DNA from: Eriocheir sinensis
Lineage: Eukaryota > Arthropoda > Malacostraca > Decapoda > Varunidae
Direction of reading: 5' to 3'
Length of the DNA: 64,000 nucleotides
Assembly (NCBI RefSeq): GCF_024679095.1
Contig: NW_026111752.1
Span: 171,695 to 235,694, forward strand
Shown: positions 1 through 11,649 of the stretch, piece by piece
Layout of the letters: every line of letters begins with the position of its first letter
Position numbering within the stretch: position 1 is the stretch's first letter
The notes under the pieces: model-generated
What the model was told of the DNA's origin: nothing
What the model saw: only the letters and a program-made list of their open reading frames with translations
Databases searched by the model: none
Translations under genes and position numbers: made by a program

Positions 1-16
1 ACATTTTTTTTCCACA

Positions 17-190
17 GCTTCAACAATTGGAAGACATGTTTGTATCTTACCATGGAGAAGGGGAACTAAAGCCCGGTAGAAATATAATTCAAAAACTGTC
101 AAAAGATATTAATGAAATTATGAATTTACCATTAGATGTAATTACATATTTTGTAAGATGTAGACTGTTTTTTTTAGGATTAGGATTTTA
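17..190 (+). pseudogene. possible terminal exon of a transposase-like gene (fragment)
   Basis: A pyrimidine-rich tract ending in CAG at 16 is followed by an open frame starting LQQLEDMFVSYHGEGELKPG and closing at about 190. The downstream part (about PLDVITYFVRCRLFF) has the feel of the C-terminus of multi-copy transposase-like proteins, but I cannot name the family. Upstream exons would lie outside the window. It could equally be a chance open stretch. Confidence 0.3.
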
Positions 191-411
191 AATAGAGAAA
201 TCAATAATTCCAGAAAAATAAGGAAGAAAATGAGCAAGCTCGTGAAAAAAAGTCAAATATGTGTTTTATTTACTACAACGTTGGATGTCTATTCAGACTA
301 AAGCTATATTCTTGTTCCTTTGAAATTGTTCCATTCAGCTGCGGCACTGCCTCTCTAGCATCCCTCCAACTTGTCTTCTTGCGATCTGCCTCCCTCCCAC
401 CTGCCTCCAAT

Positions 412-506
<95 letters not shown>

Positions 507-518
507 TATATATATATT
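412..518. repeat. poly-A plus (TA)n microsatellite
   Basis: A run of 16 A is followed by about 35 TA units and a slightly interrupted TA tail. The apparent Tyr-Ile proteins on both strands here are artefacts of the repeat. Confidence 0.97.
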
Positions 519-639
519 CAATATATACAGAAAAATATTAAATTTACTACAGAAACTTAGAAGATACGTTATTTGCCAGTCAAAGACAAAGACAATGAAA
601 GCCCGTTTCGATTATATTTGAGTTAGCACTCGACGTAAA

Positions 640-1830
640 TACTTTCGATTTTATTTCCGTTACCGTTCGACGTGAATACTTTCGTTTTCTATTTCATATC
701 TCCTCGCTCCACATACTGACGACATTTTCTGCGCGCCGGTTGACCCACTGTCCTTTGATCCTGCGCCCACTGATGCAGAGATGCAAGCGGCCCGTCTCAG
801 TGCTGGTTTCACCCGTTAAAGCGGAGTCCACACTATGCGTGACGAGGCTCGGAATTCCGTCTTTGGCTCCCCGCATTTCCCATTACGGTCAAGACCATGG
901 AGGTATAGAGGGTGGAGAGGCCGTGAGGTGCTCGGGCTGATGCCAGCGAACTGTCAGTCGGCCATCTTTTTGTAGGGCTAGACAGCGACTGCTGGGCAGT
1001 GATGAAACACGTCATGGAAGCATTTCGCTACGTTGGAATGCATGTTTGTCCCCTGTCTAAGAGGTGGGGTTGGGGTGAGGTCACATAGTTAATAGTGAGT
1101 CAGGTCTGTTTATAGGTTGGGCTATATGATGATTAGGGTCGAGAAAAACCGAGGTCAGGGTGAGGACAGATAATTAATAAGAGGTGTCAGGTCTTGACTC
1201 AAGTCGATCCACACATATTCTCTGTCTATAATTCAGTAGAGCTCTCGTGCAGCGAGAGTAATAAAGGCAGGAGTGTGGCTCCGTGTGTGGTCTTGAATGC
1301 TGACTATCTGTGTTTCATTTGGGTGCAATGAACAAGCGAACAACAATCTGATCCATCCATTACTTTTCACCAGTAAGTTATTCATTAATTCATTTTTATA
1401 TTTGAGATTCAAGCAAGCGTGCATAACTTTCATAAACAAGTCTGATGCACAGGACATATGCACATTGATTATTTGATCAAAGTGTTAGCATCTCTCTGAC
1501 AAGACCGTTGGCTATATAGCCGTATTTGTCAGCTTAAAACCTTAGAGATTTTTAAAGTGTGAGTCGTGCTGCAATGCTTTATTTACCCAACGTCTGGATG
1601 CAACTCACTGATTTATCTCAGCTGAAAATAAAGGCCACCTATCTTTTCCAGCCAGAGATGTTGCCATTTGTCTTGTGTGTGAAAGAAAATTCAGAGAGAA
1701 AGTTTTACGGTACAGTGTGTTTCTTTAAGTCAATGAATATAGTAAAGCTCCACTTATCTTCATATGAAAAATGACAACAGTAAAACTCTTCGGTGTATAA
1801 AACTTTAACAAGAACAACAATAATAAATAG
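640..1830. other. no recognisable gene
   Basis: Mixed-composition sequence. Near 625-690 a short motif (cgacgt.aatactttcg) occurs twice. Short open frames on both strands show no domain, splice context or family similarity that I can see. Confidence 0.5.
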
Positions 1831-1836
1831 GCTAAT

Positions 1837-1879
<43 letters not shown>
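1837..1879. repeat. (ATA)n microsatellite
   Basis: About 14 ATA/AAT units immediately upstream of the hAT transposase start, interrupted at the 3' end by TGATGAT. Confidence 0.95.
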
Positions 1880-1880
<1 letters not shown>

Positions 1881-1905
1881 TGATAATCACTTCTCAATTT
1901 TCACT

Positions 1906-3855
1906 TTGCAGATGGATAACGAAGACATCGTTACACTTACACCAGATGACCCTTCAGTCAGGGCTGAGGAGGTCCGGAAGGACGTACAAATGCCTCAACT
2001 ATCAGCTGCACTGGCCAAGTTTTATTCTGTCAATGTCAAGTCTACTGACAAGAATCTCATAGCTGACTGTTTGCGGTGCAAAAAGTCGTATTCGGCATCA
2101 ACGAAGGCAACATCTAACCTAGTTTTCCATCTCAGAAGAGTTCACAAAGTTCAGTATGATGAATATGAGACCTTGAGAGCTGCAGATGAAAAGAAGAAGC
2201 GTGAGAGCTGTGCGTCACACTCACAGGCCAAATGACCTCGTTCTTCAATGTCAAACCTCCACAAGAGAAAAGATTTAACACTAATCACATCAAAGAACGG
2301 TCTATGGTAAAGAAACTTTTAGACTCCATCGCATGTGACCAACTGCCTTTGAGCATTGTGGAAAGTAAGACTTTTAGAGCTCTTCTGCAAGAAGCAGAAC
2401 CAGGCTTCGTGTTTCCAAGCAGAACCACACTTAGAAGCAGTTTACTTCCGCATAGAGCGAAAGACATTGAGTTGTAATTGATGACAGAATTCGAGCACCT
2501 CAGTCGTATTTACCTAACCATGGACCTCTGGACGAATCGGAAAATGATATCGTTTCTTGCTGTCGCTGTACACTTCATCAACTCATCATGGGAGCTAAAG
2601 TCGCGTGTCATTGCTTGCGATCAGTTTGTAGAACGACATACAGCTGTGAACATCGCTACAGCATATGAGGATATAGTCACTAAATTCGGAATTCGTGGCA
2701 AGGTGAGGAGGGTGGTTGCAGACAATGCTTCGTCTATGGTGAGAGCATTTGATATCTGTCTACCAGGATTATATGGTAATGAAGTAAGGAATGAAAGTAG
2801 CTGTGAAAATGGATACATCACTGACCTTGATATTTTGGAAGAAGAACTTGATCTAAATGAGGTGCTTGCCCTTCTTCCACCGGATCGGTGCAGTTGCCTT
2901 GCACACACTCAACAACTCTGCATACGAGATGCCTTCAGTGATCCCAGTGTCAAAAACAGTGCAATTGCAACTGTGATACACAAGTGCTGTAGTATTGTAG
3001 CTGCAATACGTCGATCTACTGTGGCAGCACCGTTCTTGGAAAAGATTGGGGTTTCACTGCAGGCTGCCAACGCTACTAGATGGAACTCTCAACTGACAAT
3101 GCTTAAGTCAGTTCTCTAGGAAACCAACGGATTCAACTCAGCTATTCGTCTCCTAGGTGGATCGAACAAGACTGTAGAAGAGTTGGTGCGTTGCACCAGT
3201 TGTATTTGGCCTTGAGCACAACCTCAAACTATTCACAGTCAGTAAACCGATCTACTGTTTTAACTTAGCAAATTCACTACAGTCAGCAATCAAAAAGAGA
3301 TTGCATCCGTTTCTTCAGAGGACTGATGTGATTGCCGCAGCTGTCATGGACCCCGGTTTAAGATGGCATGGATGCCATGTAAAGATATGCAAAAGGAAAA
3401 CATTTCGAAGATTGTGGACTTAATTATTTCAGTCAGCTCAGTCGACCTTGAGGAAAACAATTCAAGAGAGTGGGCCTTTCGTATCCATGAACAACAATCA
3501 AAACGAGGCTGGCAGTGCAAAACGACCTCGTCTGTTTGCCTACATGCCTCCAGCTGGGCAAATGATAGAAAGTTCATCAACAAACAACACTACAGTGGTG
3601 AAGACAGAACTTGAAACATATCTAGAAGAAGGTGTTCTGCCTTTTGATGTCAACCCACTGAGGTACTGGCGGGATACAAAAAGCTTCAAAATTTTGAAAC
3701 CCTTTGCCAGTAATATTTTAGGGTGCTGTGCAACGTCCGCACCATCTGAGAGGGTTTTCAGCAAGGCCAGCAATTTTTACACTCCCGAGCGAGCAAAACT
3801 CGGCCCGGAAACCTTCCGAGCATTAATGATGGTTAAATGTAATTACGATATGTAA
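1906..3855 (+). pseudogene. hAT-family transposase with BED zinc finger, decayed
   Basis: Remains of a cut-and-paste hAT transposase. The N-terminal frame (1906-2235) carries a BED-type finger (CLRCKKSYSASTKATSNL, then HLRRVH). A frame change near 2232 leads to a short frame that ends at a TAA (2475). The same frame then resumes through the RNase H-like core to 3119 (LTMDLWTNRKMISFLAVAVH, VVADNASSMVRAF). After further breaks, 3448-3855 encodes the C-terminal hATC dimerisation domain (ASNILGCCATSAPSERVFSK). Domain order and length fit a full hAT transposase. At least three frame changes or stops make it non-functional. Acceptor-like sequence (tttgcag) precedes 1912, so the first exon may be spliced. 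Confidence 0.9.
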
Positions 3856-3859
3856 AGTG

Positions 3860-4082
3860 CAAACTTGTGAATTTTTTTTATTTTCATTTGTATTTTTGGA
3901 ATCTGAAATAGGAGTATTTGTATTTATATTTGTATTTTTTGAACCAGCACTTGTATGTGTATTTGTATTTTTGGAATCCCGAACAAAAGTATTTGTATTT
4001 GTATTTGCATTTTTGGAATCCCGAACAAAAGTATTTGTATTTGTATTTGACTTATAAAAAATCAGTATTTGATCCAACCCTG
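3860..4082 (+). mobile_element. 3' end of the hAT element: subterminal repeats and terminal inverted repeat
   Basis: Directly after the hATC frame come repeated units built on tttttggaatcccgaacaaa and gtatttgtatttg, at least four times. They end at 4074-4082 with ccaaccctg. Read on the minus strand the end is CAGGGTTGGATCAAATAC, the CAGGG-type terminus expected for hAT elements. I did not find the matching 5' terminus upstream of 1906, so the left end is lost or very diverged. Confidence 0.7.
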
Positions 4083-4648
4083 GTTGTCAACACATGCTTG
4101 GCACAATATTGTAACAATTGTACGGTACTGTCTGAGTTCCAGGAGAGGGCTGTCTTCTCCAGCCTGGCACAACACATGTTAGAGTTAGACAGTGATCCGT
4201 TCACTAATCATCTTGTGTTACTGATCAAGGCTGTAGGCGAGACTTATCTGCAGGTCAGGCACATATATGCAGCCAAACAGTTTACTGCACGACTAATATC
4301 CCTTAAAGGCGCCAGAAGTAGAGCCAGGATGAATAAATTAGTACTATTTAGTGGAATGTGATTATGTGCATGATAAATAATATTTAATCTGAAGGACCTG
4401 TTGGCATGTAATATATGGGTAGCAGTTACACTGTAGTTTCATTTGACACGCCTGCATATTATAAGTAAGTATAAACAGTGTAAAATGGGGTAAAAAAGTG
4501 CTACTGAAGTGACAGTCCCTACAACACTATGGCGGACGGGGAAGAACGGTGGTCTCACCCAAGACAGTACAGACACAAAAATCAGTCCGCTCAGCGCCTC
4601 CTCACGTGACAATTTTTTTTTTATAGTGTACAACTTAAGCTTTTTTTT
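4083..4648. other. no recognisable gene
   Basis: Unique-looking flank of the hAT element, followed by poly-T runs (4612-4622, 4640-4650) that mark the A-rich tail of the minus-strand SINE that follows. Confidence 0.5.
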
Positions 4649-4649
4649 T

Positions 4650-4845
4650 TTACATATGGCCTATAGGGCCTAATGGTCGGCCCGAGTCCGTCATGGCGCA
4701 GGCATTTCTTTTATAGTGGCGCCATTATTCTTGGCTCATGCTGCCTCACCGGAGCTCATTCTTGATTCCACTTTGTCAGCTTCTTCTAGAGTCCGTGTTA
4801 ATAGTTGGTCTTCAGGACAGCATGTGGGTAGTCTTATGCCACTCG
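4650..4845 (-). mobile_element. SINE (family A), 5'-truncated copy
   Basis: Read on the minus strand this matches the body of the tRNA-derived SINEs at 14466 and 41818: cgagtgg..taagactaccc, then the 'gactctag' segment, 'gcagcatgagcca', 'ggcgccactataaa', 'cctgcgcca' and 'gggccgaccat'. The tRNA-like head with A and B boxes is missing, as expected for truncated reverse transcription. The poly-T at 4640-4650 is its A-tail. Confidence 0.85.
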
Positions 4846-4912
4846 CCTGTTTTATTTTACATACCTGTATTTTGTTTCATTTCTTGTATTGCTATGCAGA
4901 ATAATATATGCT

Positions 4913-5018
<106 letters not shown>

Positions 5019-5029
5019 AGGAAATCATA

Positions 5030-6300
5030 TGAACATATATAACTCGTATATACGTTATATATAAACACGGTAAATAGTAAAATCAATGCAGATATATTCT
5101 AATTCCATACTTTATTGGCTTTCATTGAATAACATAAGCGATAGAAATTAGCAAAATAACACTCACAAGAGGCCAGAAAAATTGTAAACTACACATAGTA
5201 CAAGCTTACATTGTAAGACCAACTGCGTTAACATACATGTGTCATATGCAGATATAATGGTTTTGAAACATAAAAATTAATGTTTACCAAGATCAAAGAG
5301 TACAGCAATAAGAACAGGAAGGAAACATTGTTTATGAAACAAAGAAAAGATAGGAATTAGCACATAATAAGCAGGCAGCATACATCTGTACATGAAACAA
5401 ACACATACTAAGCAGGCAGCATACATGAGTACATGCAGCATATACAAGTACAAAATAAACTACACATCTAGTAGTTACAGAATTTTAAGTAAAGAAGACT
5501 TAACATATACAGTAAAAGGTCTGAAGATTCTCTTGAAGGAGTATCTATTTGTGAGGTAAGTAAATATGCCATGTGGCCAAACCATCTCAGGATGCTGTGC
5601 TTGACTCCTCAACCACTCCACATTTTGTTGACATTAACCTTTAACTTCCATATTTTGCACGCACTGTAACACACATTTACCAGCTTTTGTAGATCACTTG
5701 GTAAAAATAGTTTAACACAATACATCCTACCTTATTTTTCTCTTTCCCTATCTCCAACAAGCTTGGAGACCTGGTGGGAAAGCGGGATTTTAGGGTAGGA
5801 GAGCCAAATCACTAATATAACCTTGATGTCACAAGTGTCGTGAGATTTATCTCAAAACAGGCCTTTGTATTGGCAGCTCCTATGAAGAGAAAACAAAGCA
5901 TACAGACCAGACGGTGTTCTACTCGAGGCAAATTATAATTGCCTATATCTCGCAGACCACATACCCTCCAAGAACTCTTTTGCGGCCTTAATCACTCGTC
6001 CATTAGTCTCCACTCCCGTAAAACTGGCCGACACGAACTTTGTTTACACTTGACGGGCTTCCCTCCGCTGACCCTTTCGTCACAGTCTAGCCCCTAAAAC
6101 ACTCCATAAGTGACTCACAATCACACAAACGCGGAACATATGCTAAATATAAGCCATCACTGTCAAAATAAAGGGAGGCAGAGAATGCGTCTATAATGTT
6201 GGTTAATAAACACAACTAATCCCTATTACATACTCTCTTACATATGTGAAGTTTCAGTGTACAGCCGAGCTTACTGCACCAGGTGTGAGGCCACTTCTGA
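5030..6300. other. no recognisable gene
   Basis: AT-rich sequence without convincing coding potential. The phrase taagcaggcagcatacat occurs twice between 5365 and 5430, a small local duplication. Confidence 0.5.
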
Positions 6301-6328
6301 GTAAAGTGAAAGTGAAGTGTAAAGTAAA

Positions 6329-6956
6329 GTGGGCGTTCTGTACCGTCTCCGCCAGTTCTTCCCCCCCGCACAGTTGCTATCCATTTACAGGGGCCTTGCC
6401 CGCCCTCGTATGGAGTATGCATCTCATGTGTGGGGGAGGTCCACTCACACAGCTCTCCTTGACAGAGTGGAGTCAAAGGCTCTTCGTCTCATCAGCTCTC
6501 CTCCTCATACTGATAGTCTTTTACCTCTCAAATTCCGGCGCCATGTTGCCTCTCTTTCTATCTTCTATCGATATTTTCATGCTGACTGCTCTTCTGAACT
6601 TACTACCTGCATGCCTCCCCTCTTCCCGCGGCCCCGCTGCACACGACTTTCTACTCATGCTCATCCCTATACTGTCCAAACCCCTTATGGAAGAGTCAAC
6701 CAGCATCTTCACTCCTTCATCCCTCACGCTGGTAAACTCTGGAACAATCTTCCTTCATCTGTATTTCCTCCTGCCTACGACTTGAACTCTTTCAAGAGGA
6801 GGGTATCAAGACACCTTTCCTCCCGAAATTGACCTCTCGTTTTGGACATTCCTTTGACCTCTGTTCGGGAGCAGTGAGTAGCGGGCTTTTTATTTTTTTA
6901 TTTTTTTATTTACGCCTTTGAACTGTCTCCTTAGCTGTAAAAAAAAAAAAAAAAAA
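6329..6956 (+). mobile_element. jockey-like LINE, 5'-truncated 3' end with poly-A
   Basis: A 167-residue open frame (6329-6832) matches the last part of a non-LTR reverse transcriptase after the catalytic palm: YRLRQFFPPAQLLSIYRGLA, RPRMEYASHVWG, then LRLISSPPHTDSLLPLKFRR, and a C-terminal GKLWNNLPSSVFPPAYDLNS. The element ends in a 3' UTR and an 18-A tail at 6939-6956. The endonuclease and catalytic domains are absent, the usual outcome of incomplete target-primed reverse transcription. The overlapping +1-frame reading from 6246 is a shadow. A related 3' end is at 48860-49200, and an endonuclease-linker fragment probably of the same family is at 28888-29385. Confidence 0.85.
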
Positions 6957-7576
6957 GGTTATATTAATAGGGTTCACTATCCAATTTTTGTCAAGCATTG
7001 CGTTGGGGTAGTAAAAGAGGGATATTATTTGAAAACTCACAATATTTTGTAGATGTATTGAATAGCTTAGGAAAAAGAGATTACATAATAAACTGTTTAT
7101 TTTGATGCACAATTGTTGATACCTTAATTAGCAAACCAGCCTTCCATTTCTTACACAAAGCTTGCTCACTTAGAAATAAAGTGTCCTGAAAAAAAACATC
7201 AATCAAGTGCTGTGGCAACCTGTGTTTTGTTATTCCGGTGTGGAGTAAATATGAACTCTGCCATCACTGTAGCATTTATATGTATTTCAGCCCTCAGATA
7301 GTGGCCTATTTTTGCTATATTAACTAATCAACCAGTTTTGAATAACAGCCTTGAATAACATATCTACCTTTGGGAGGCTCTTCCCATTAACCCCTACTGG
7401 ACAACCTGGATGTCACACCTACCATGTCTCCCAGGGTAATGGGTTCTTAATCATCATAGGCTCAAAGGACAATGACAAGGTCTGGGTCTTTGTCTGCCAG
7501 AAAGTACCCTCCCAACAAGAGCAAGGCTCATTACAGTCGATCTCTGGGCATTGCTGAGACCTCACACACCACATAT
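6957..7576. other. no recognisable gene
   Basis: AT-rich to mixed sequence downstream of the LINE tail; short open frames only, no domain seen. Confidence 0.5.
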
Positions 7577-7774
7577 CCCCCCCCCCCCCCACCCTCCGCT
7601 CAAGGTGGGACAGTAACCACTCCTTTGTCAGCAGAAAAATCCCGACTGAGCGGGGCTCAAATCTCCACTTGACAGGCCATGAAGCCTCGCTCTCTGAAAA
7701 GACATGTAGTTCATTATACAATTAAATTAATAAATTAATTAATGTGTGTGTGTGTGTGTGGGGGGGGGGGGGGG
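7577..7774. repeat. poly-C and (GT)n-poly-G tracts
   Basis: A 14-base C run at 7577-7590, and (GT)8 followed by 15 G at 7744-7774. Poly-G runs of this length can form quadruplexes, but nothing else suggests a function. Confidence 0.9.
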
Positions 7775-8297
7775 AGTAGTTGTTTCCATGAGGGGCACTG
7801 GTGGTCCATGAGGTGGCTTCTGATTGCTGCTGAAGGACTCAAAGTCTGCCAACTCCATTTCCTTGTTCCCCCGCATTCGCTTCATTTTTGGCCCAGCAAT
7901 GATATAGAGACAAGTTGTATATCAATGATTTAGAATATTATGTGCTCTAAGTGTAATTTTTTTGGACATTGAACTATGCAAAGGATATTATTGACAACAG
8001 CATGAACCAAACTTGACCATTTTTTATGCTGGGATCACACATCTGCGATTTTGCTCTGCGACGGTTGGCGATTGTGAAAATGCACGAAATCGTGGGAGCA
8101 TCGCCACTGTCTCTGCGAGTTTGGCTCTGTTTCAACTCACAGCAACATGGCGAGGAAGGGGCGCTCGCCTATACGCACGCGAGGGCGACAGGCGACGGGA
8201 CGTCTAGGTGAATCGTGCGTGAATGCGACGTCGCACGCGTGGTCGAGAAAACGTCGAGGGCGCGTCGCTGTACGACCCATATAGGCGGGCACACACG

Positions 8298-8299
<2 letters not shown>
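7775..8299. other. no recognisable gene; CpG-rich stretch 8030-8290
   Basis: From about 8030 the sequence becomes CpG-rich (gcgacggttggcgattg; cgcgtggtcgagaaaacgtc). The opening 'ctgggatcacacatctgcga' resembles termini of some DNA transposons, but I found no matching inverted end. Confidence 0.4.

Positions 8300-8336
<37 letters not shown>
8300..8336. repeat. (CA)n microsatellite
   Basis: About 18 CA units after an imperfect CA-rich lead-in. Confidence 0.96.
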
Positions 8337-8341
<5 letters not shown>

Positions 8342-8767
8342 AACTAACCATAAATTAATGTTGGCACCCTTCATATCCCGACGGTCTAACGCTAAGGTTA
8401 TTGTTTCGGCTGATCAACCTAATAGGTTTTTAATATGGTAAAATAATCCCCGTCTGGCAACGCCAGTTGCTTGTGTCGACTCAGATTTGATAGACGGTTA
8501 GTAACGAACACCCAGTGCTTCAAGTAAGTAGTAGCCCGTGCTACCTTCCCTTGCTGTCGCTGATATTGCTTTATTGTTTCTTGCTTCTATTTCAGCAGTT
8601 CTTAACTGGGAGTCGTGATCTCCTGGGAACGAAGTAAGTTGTTTTGAGGAATATTGGATTTTATTCGTATGGTGTAAGGTTTTCTGCATGTCATACCGTA
8701 TCTACAACTTCTGTAATAAATTGAAAGTGGAAAGTATAACCATCTGTAATAACTTGCCTTAAGCTAA

Positions 8768-8768
<1 letters not shown>

Positions 8769-8822
<54 letters not shown>
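8769..8822. repeat. (GA)n microsatellite
   Basis: About 27 GA units. Confidence 0.97.
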
Positions 8823-8826
<4 letters not shown>

Positions 8827-9104
8827 TTTTCATGGTGGTTATGGGAATGTATGGTATCGAGTGGATACGGTTGCGGGGCCACGTTTGGGTGTCTACTGGT
8901 AGGTTTTGCGGGGTAGTCAGTAGTATGGGTGATGGTTACAAGGGGCTATGGTAGTTATGGCAGGGGTTTGGTATGGTAGAGGGGTTATGTTGGGTGTTGA
9001 ACAGAAGGTATATGAGGGTCGTAAGTAGTGTGGGAGGGTTGAAAAGTGGCTATGGTGATGAGAGTAGGTGTATGGTAGCAAGGGCTTCTGTAGTAATGGT
9101 GGAT
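8823..9104. repeat. GT/GG-rich degenerate low-complexity region
   Basis: The plus strand is strikingly G- and T-rich and poor in C, built of variants of 'atggtagtg', 'gggttatg' and 'tatggtag'. Likely a decayed minisatellite. Confidence 0.5.
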
Positions 9105-9178
9105 GGAAGGAAGGAAGGAAGGAAGGAAGGAAGGGAAGAAGACGAAGAGGAAGAAAAGGAGGAGGGAGAGGAAGAAGG
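9105..9178. repeat. (GGAA)n and purine tract
   Basis: Eight GGAA/GAAG units followed by about 45 purines with few interruptions. Confidence 0.9.
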
Positions 9179-9349
9179 TGGGCCACAGAATTGCCACGGG
9201 TACTGCTATAATTAAACTGTTACAAATAGTCCGTTTGGGCCTCCGGTTCTGCGGGGCCTTTCCTCCCCTCGGCTCTGCCAGGCAGTCCCGAAACCTATTT
9301 TTTATATCTCTCCTATGTTACATATAGGTAGCCTATTAGAGGAAGCGAT

Positions 9350-9560
9350 TGGTGAGTAACTCTGTAGTGCCCCACGAGCTTATTTTCCATCCTTTCTATC
9401 TTCCTACACGTCCTCTGCGTGTATCGAAACAACACACGAGAAATTAATCAAGACAAGGAGAGGGTATTCCCCGGCTGCCTGGGATTGAACCCGCGACCAG
9501 CGTGACGGGAGAGCCACTCCTTACCGAGTCGGCCAAAGAGGTACCCCACTGGCTAAGTGG
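9350..9560 (-). mobile_element. tRNA-derived SINE-like element (family C)
   Basis: On the minus strand, TGGCCGACTCGG (near 9534) resembles a pol III A box, and GGTTCAATCCC (9491-9481) matches a B box at tRNA-like spacing. The region between does not give a convincing clover leaf, so a SINE head is more likely than a functional tRNA gene. The body would run toward lower coordinates. A single copy is seen in the window, so boundaries are uncertain. Confidence 0.45.
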
Positions 9561-9734
9561 GTTATGGGAGGCTCGTTCATCAGGCCGTCGCCGCACTACA
9601 ACTCTATCCATATTTGCACTGGGGCGTGACTTAATTAGCTCGGAGTGGTTATCCGTCCAGGTGGGTGTATGCTGACCTTGGCTAAAGATCATCCCTCCGG
9701 TGGATGGGGCAAGTGTGGTGGGGCCTTGCTAAAT

Positions 9735-9805
9735 ATAGCCAGATAGATAGATGGATAAATAAACAAATACAGACAGATGGATAGATAGATACATAAATAT
9801 AGGTA
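9735..9805. repeat. degenerate (GATA)n
   Basis: Interrupted tagatagatgg/tagatagataca units. Confidence 0.8.
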
Positions 9806-9960
9806 TATAGTATGTAATAACTTGTGTAAAGCTTGTACATACTGAAGAAAAGTACAAGAGCACATAAAATACTTTCAAAGCACACTTATGATTTTTATAT
9901 CCTGCACTAATAAATCTATAAAATATTCATTTTTTACTGGAAAACTACCAAGAAATCCAG

Positions 9961-10120
9961 TATGTAATAAAGGTTATATTAATCTCTGTCTAAGAAGCTA
10001 CATGCATAATATATGAAACTACAAAGTAGTACTACACATATGCAAAATGTTGTTATTGATTCCTCTTCCTTTTATCTTTATTATTACACACCCACACCCA
10101 CACACACACAAACACACACG

Positions 10121-10178
<58 letters not shown>
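9961..10178. repeat. duplicated segment, copy 1, ending in (CA)n(GA)n
   Basis: About 125 bases (ggttatattaatctctgtct through ttccttttatctttattatt) are repeated with few differences at 10379-10500. Both copies run directly into a CA/GA microsatellite; here the GA tract has about 28 units. Confidence 0.9.
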
Positions 10179-10183
<5 letters not shown>

Positions 10184-10378
10184 AAATATCCATACCAAGA
10201 TACATGTGGGTAATACGATACGTCATAGATATGCGCATTAACATACTGTAAGCATATATAGACTGTGCCCTAGATGCGCTCGCGAAAACGTGGTTCCTAG
10301 AAACAGCCTCGGCATAATCTGTCTGTATGAGTCTCCCTTACGAACTTCACTCCATAGGGAGTATGCATCATAGAAAAT

Positions 10379-10498
10379 GGTTATATTAATCTCTGGCTAA
10401 GATGTTACATGCATAATATATGAAACTACAAAGTAGTACTACATATATGGAAAATATTGTTAATGATTCCTCTTCCTTTTATCTCTATTATTATAAAT

Positions 10499-10561
<63 letters not shown>
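10379..10561. repeat. duplicated segment, copy 2, ending in (GA)n
   Basis: Second copy of the 9961 segment in direct orientation, followed by a short CA stretch and about 28 GA units. Confidence 0.9.
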
Positions 10562-10564
<3 letters not shown>

Positions 10565-10599
10565 TTTACCGAAGCGAGCGAGAGAGGAACTAAGGGAGT

Positions 10600-10984
10600 T
10601 GCCAGTTGTTGTTGTTTAAGATTTACCTCTAGTATCACTAGGGGAACGGGCCCTTGTTCGAAGACGGCCCATTATGAGAGTAAAATTGCTCCCTCCCTGC
10701 GCGGGGCAGCACGGGCTTAGCCTAATGGCTGCCCGTAGCAGGGTGCCGACCGACCGACTCTACCGGCGATTGAAATCTAGCCAACCAAGTCTGGCGTGTC
10801 TCTGGGAGTTTCCAGCTAGCTTAGGTTCCTTTATACTTGTGGAGGGAGAGAGAGAGAGAGAGCGAGAGAAGGGTTCTGCCACTGGCCACCTGACGCCATC
10901 TTATCTGCGCCTGAGTTGACCTCCTATTTATTTAGACCTCGCCCCCGCCACCACACGGTGCAAGCCTCATCCAGCTTGAGTCCG
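10600..10984. other. GC-rich region without recognisable gene
   Basis: GC content rises sharply compared with 9.9-10.5 kb. A short GA run lies at 10846-10863. No coding signature. Confidence 0.4.
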
Positions 10985-11575
10985 TTACTCCCGCTCGCTA
11001 CTCGTCCAGCGCTCGCTCACACGCAAGAGGCAAAGCGAGCCATTAAGGGCGAGCGTCATACTCCCGCCGTTTACCTGGCACACGGTCTCAGTCGGGGCGA
11101 GCGAGCTCTACCCCCGCCGATTACCCGCTTGCCTAGTCCAGCGCTCACGAGGCATTATGTGGGAGTCCGTTCCTCCCTCCACTCGATCACTGACTCTGCG
11201 TCGTCCAGCGCTCAAGAGGCAAAGCGAACCATTAAGGGCGGGCGACCTACCCCCGCCGTTTATCCGCATCGTCCAGTGCTCGCTCACGCACAAGGCAAAG
11301 CGAGCCATTAGCAGGAAGCGAGCTACCGCCGCCGTTTACCCGGCACACACACACACAGTCACCCCCGCCGATTACCCGCTTGCCTCGTCCAGCGCTCACG
11401 AGTCATTAGGTGTGGGTCCGTTACTCCCTCCACTCGATCACTGACTCTGTCTCGTCCAGCGCTCACGAGTCATTAGCTGCGACTGCGTCACTCGATCAGT
11501 CAGTGACTACCTCGTCCAGCGCTCAAGAGGCGAGCGACCTACCCCCGCCGTTTACCCGCCACACAGGCTCACACG
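10985..11575. repeat. GC-rich interspersed tandem repeat block
   Basis: Motifs recur in shuffled order: cgtccagcgctcacgag (at least five near-copies), acccccgccgtttacccg/gattacccg (six), ggcaaagcgagccattaa (three) and ccctccactcgatcactgac (two). This looks like a complex satellite with higher-order units of about 200-250 bases. Its position a few kb upstream of a 28S-like segment makes an rDNA spacer origin possible but unproven. The 131- and 95-residue open frames here are repeat artefacts. Confidence 0.7.
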
Positions 11576-11609
11576 CACCGACAAGCGGGCGGGCGGTCGA
11601 GCGAGCACC

Positions 11610-11646
<37 letters not shown>
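11610..11646. repeat. (GTA)n microsatellite
   Basis: About 12 GTA units. Confidence 0.95.
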
Positions 11647-11649
11647 AAA

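Noticed and set aside
259..621. 120-residue frame with Tyr-Ile repeats
   Set aside because: Produced by the (TA)n microsatellite; both strands give the same artefact.
9103..9178. Lys/Glu-rich frame across the GGAA tract
   Set aside because: Low-complexity purine repeat, no gene structure.
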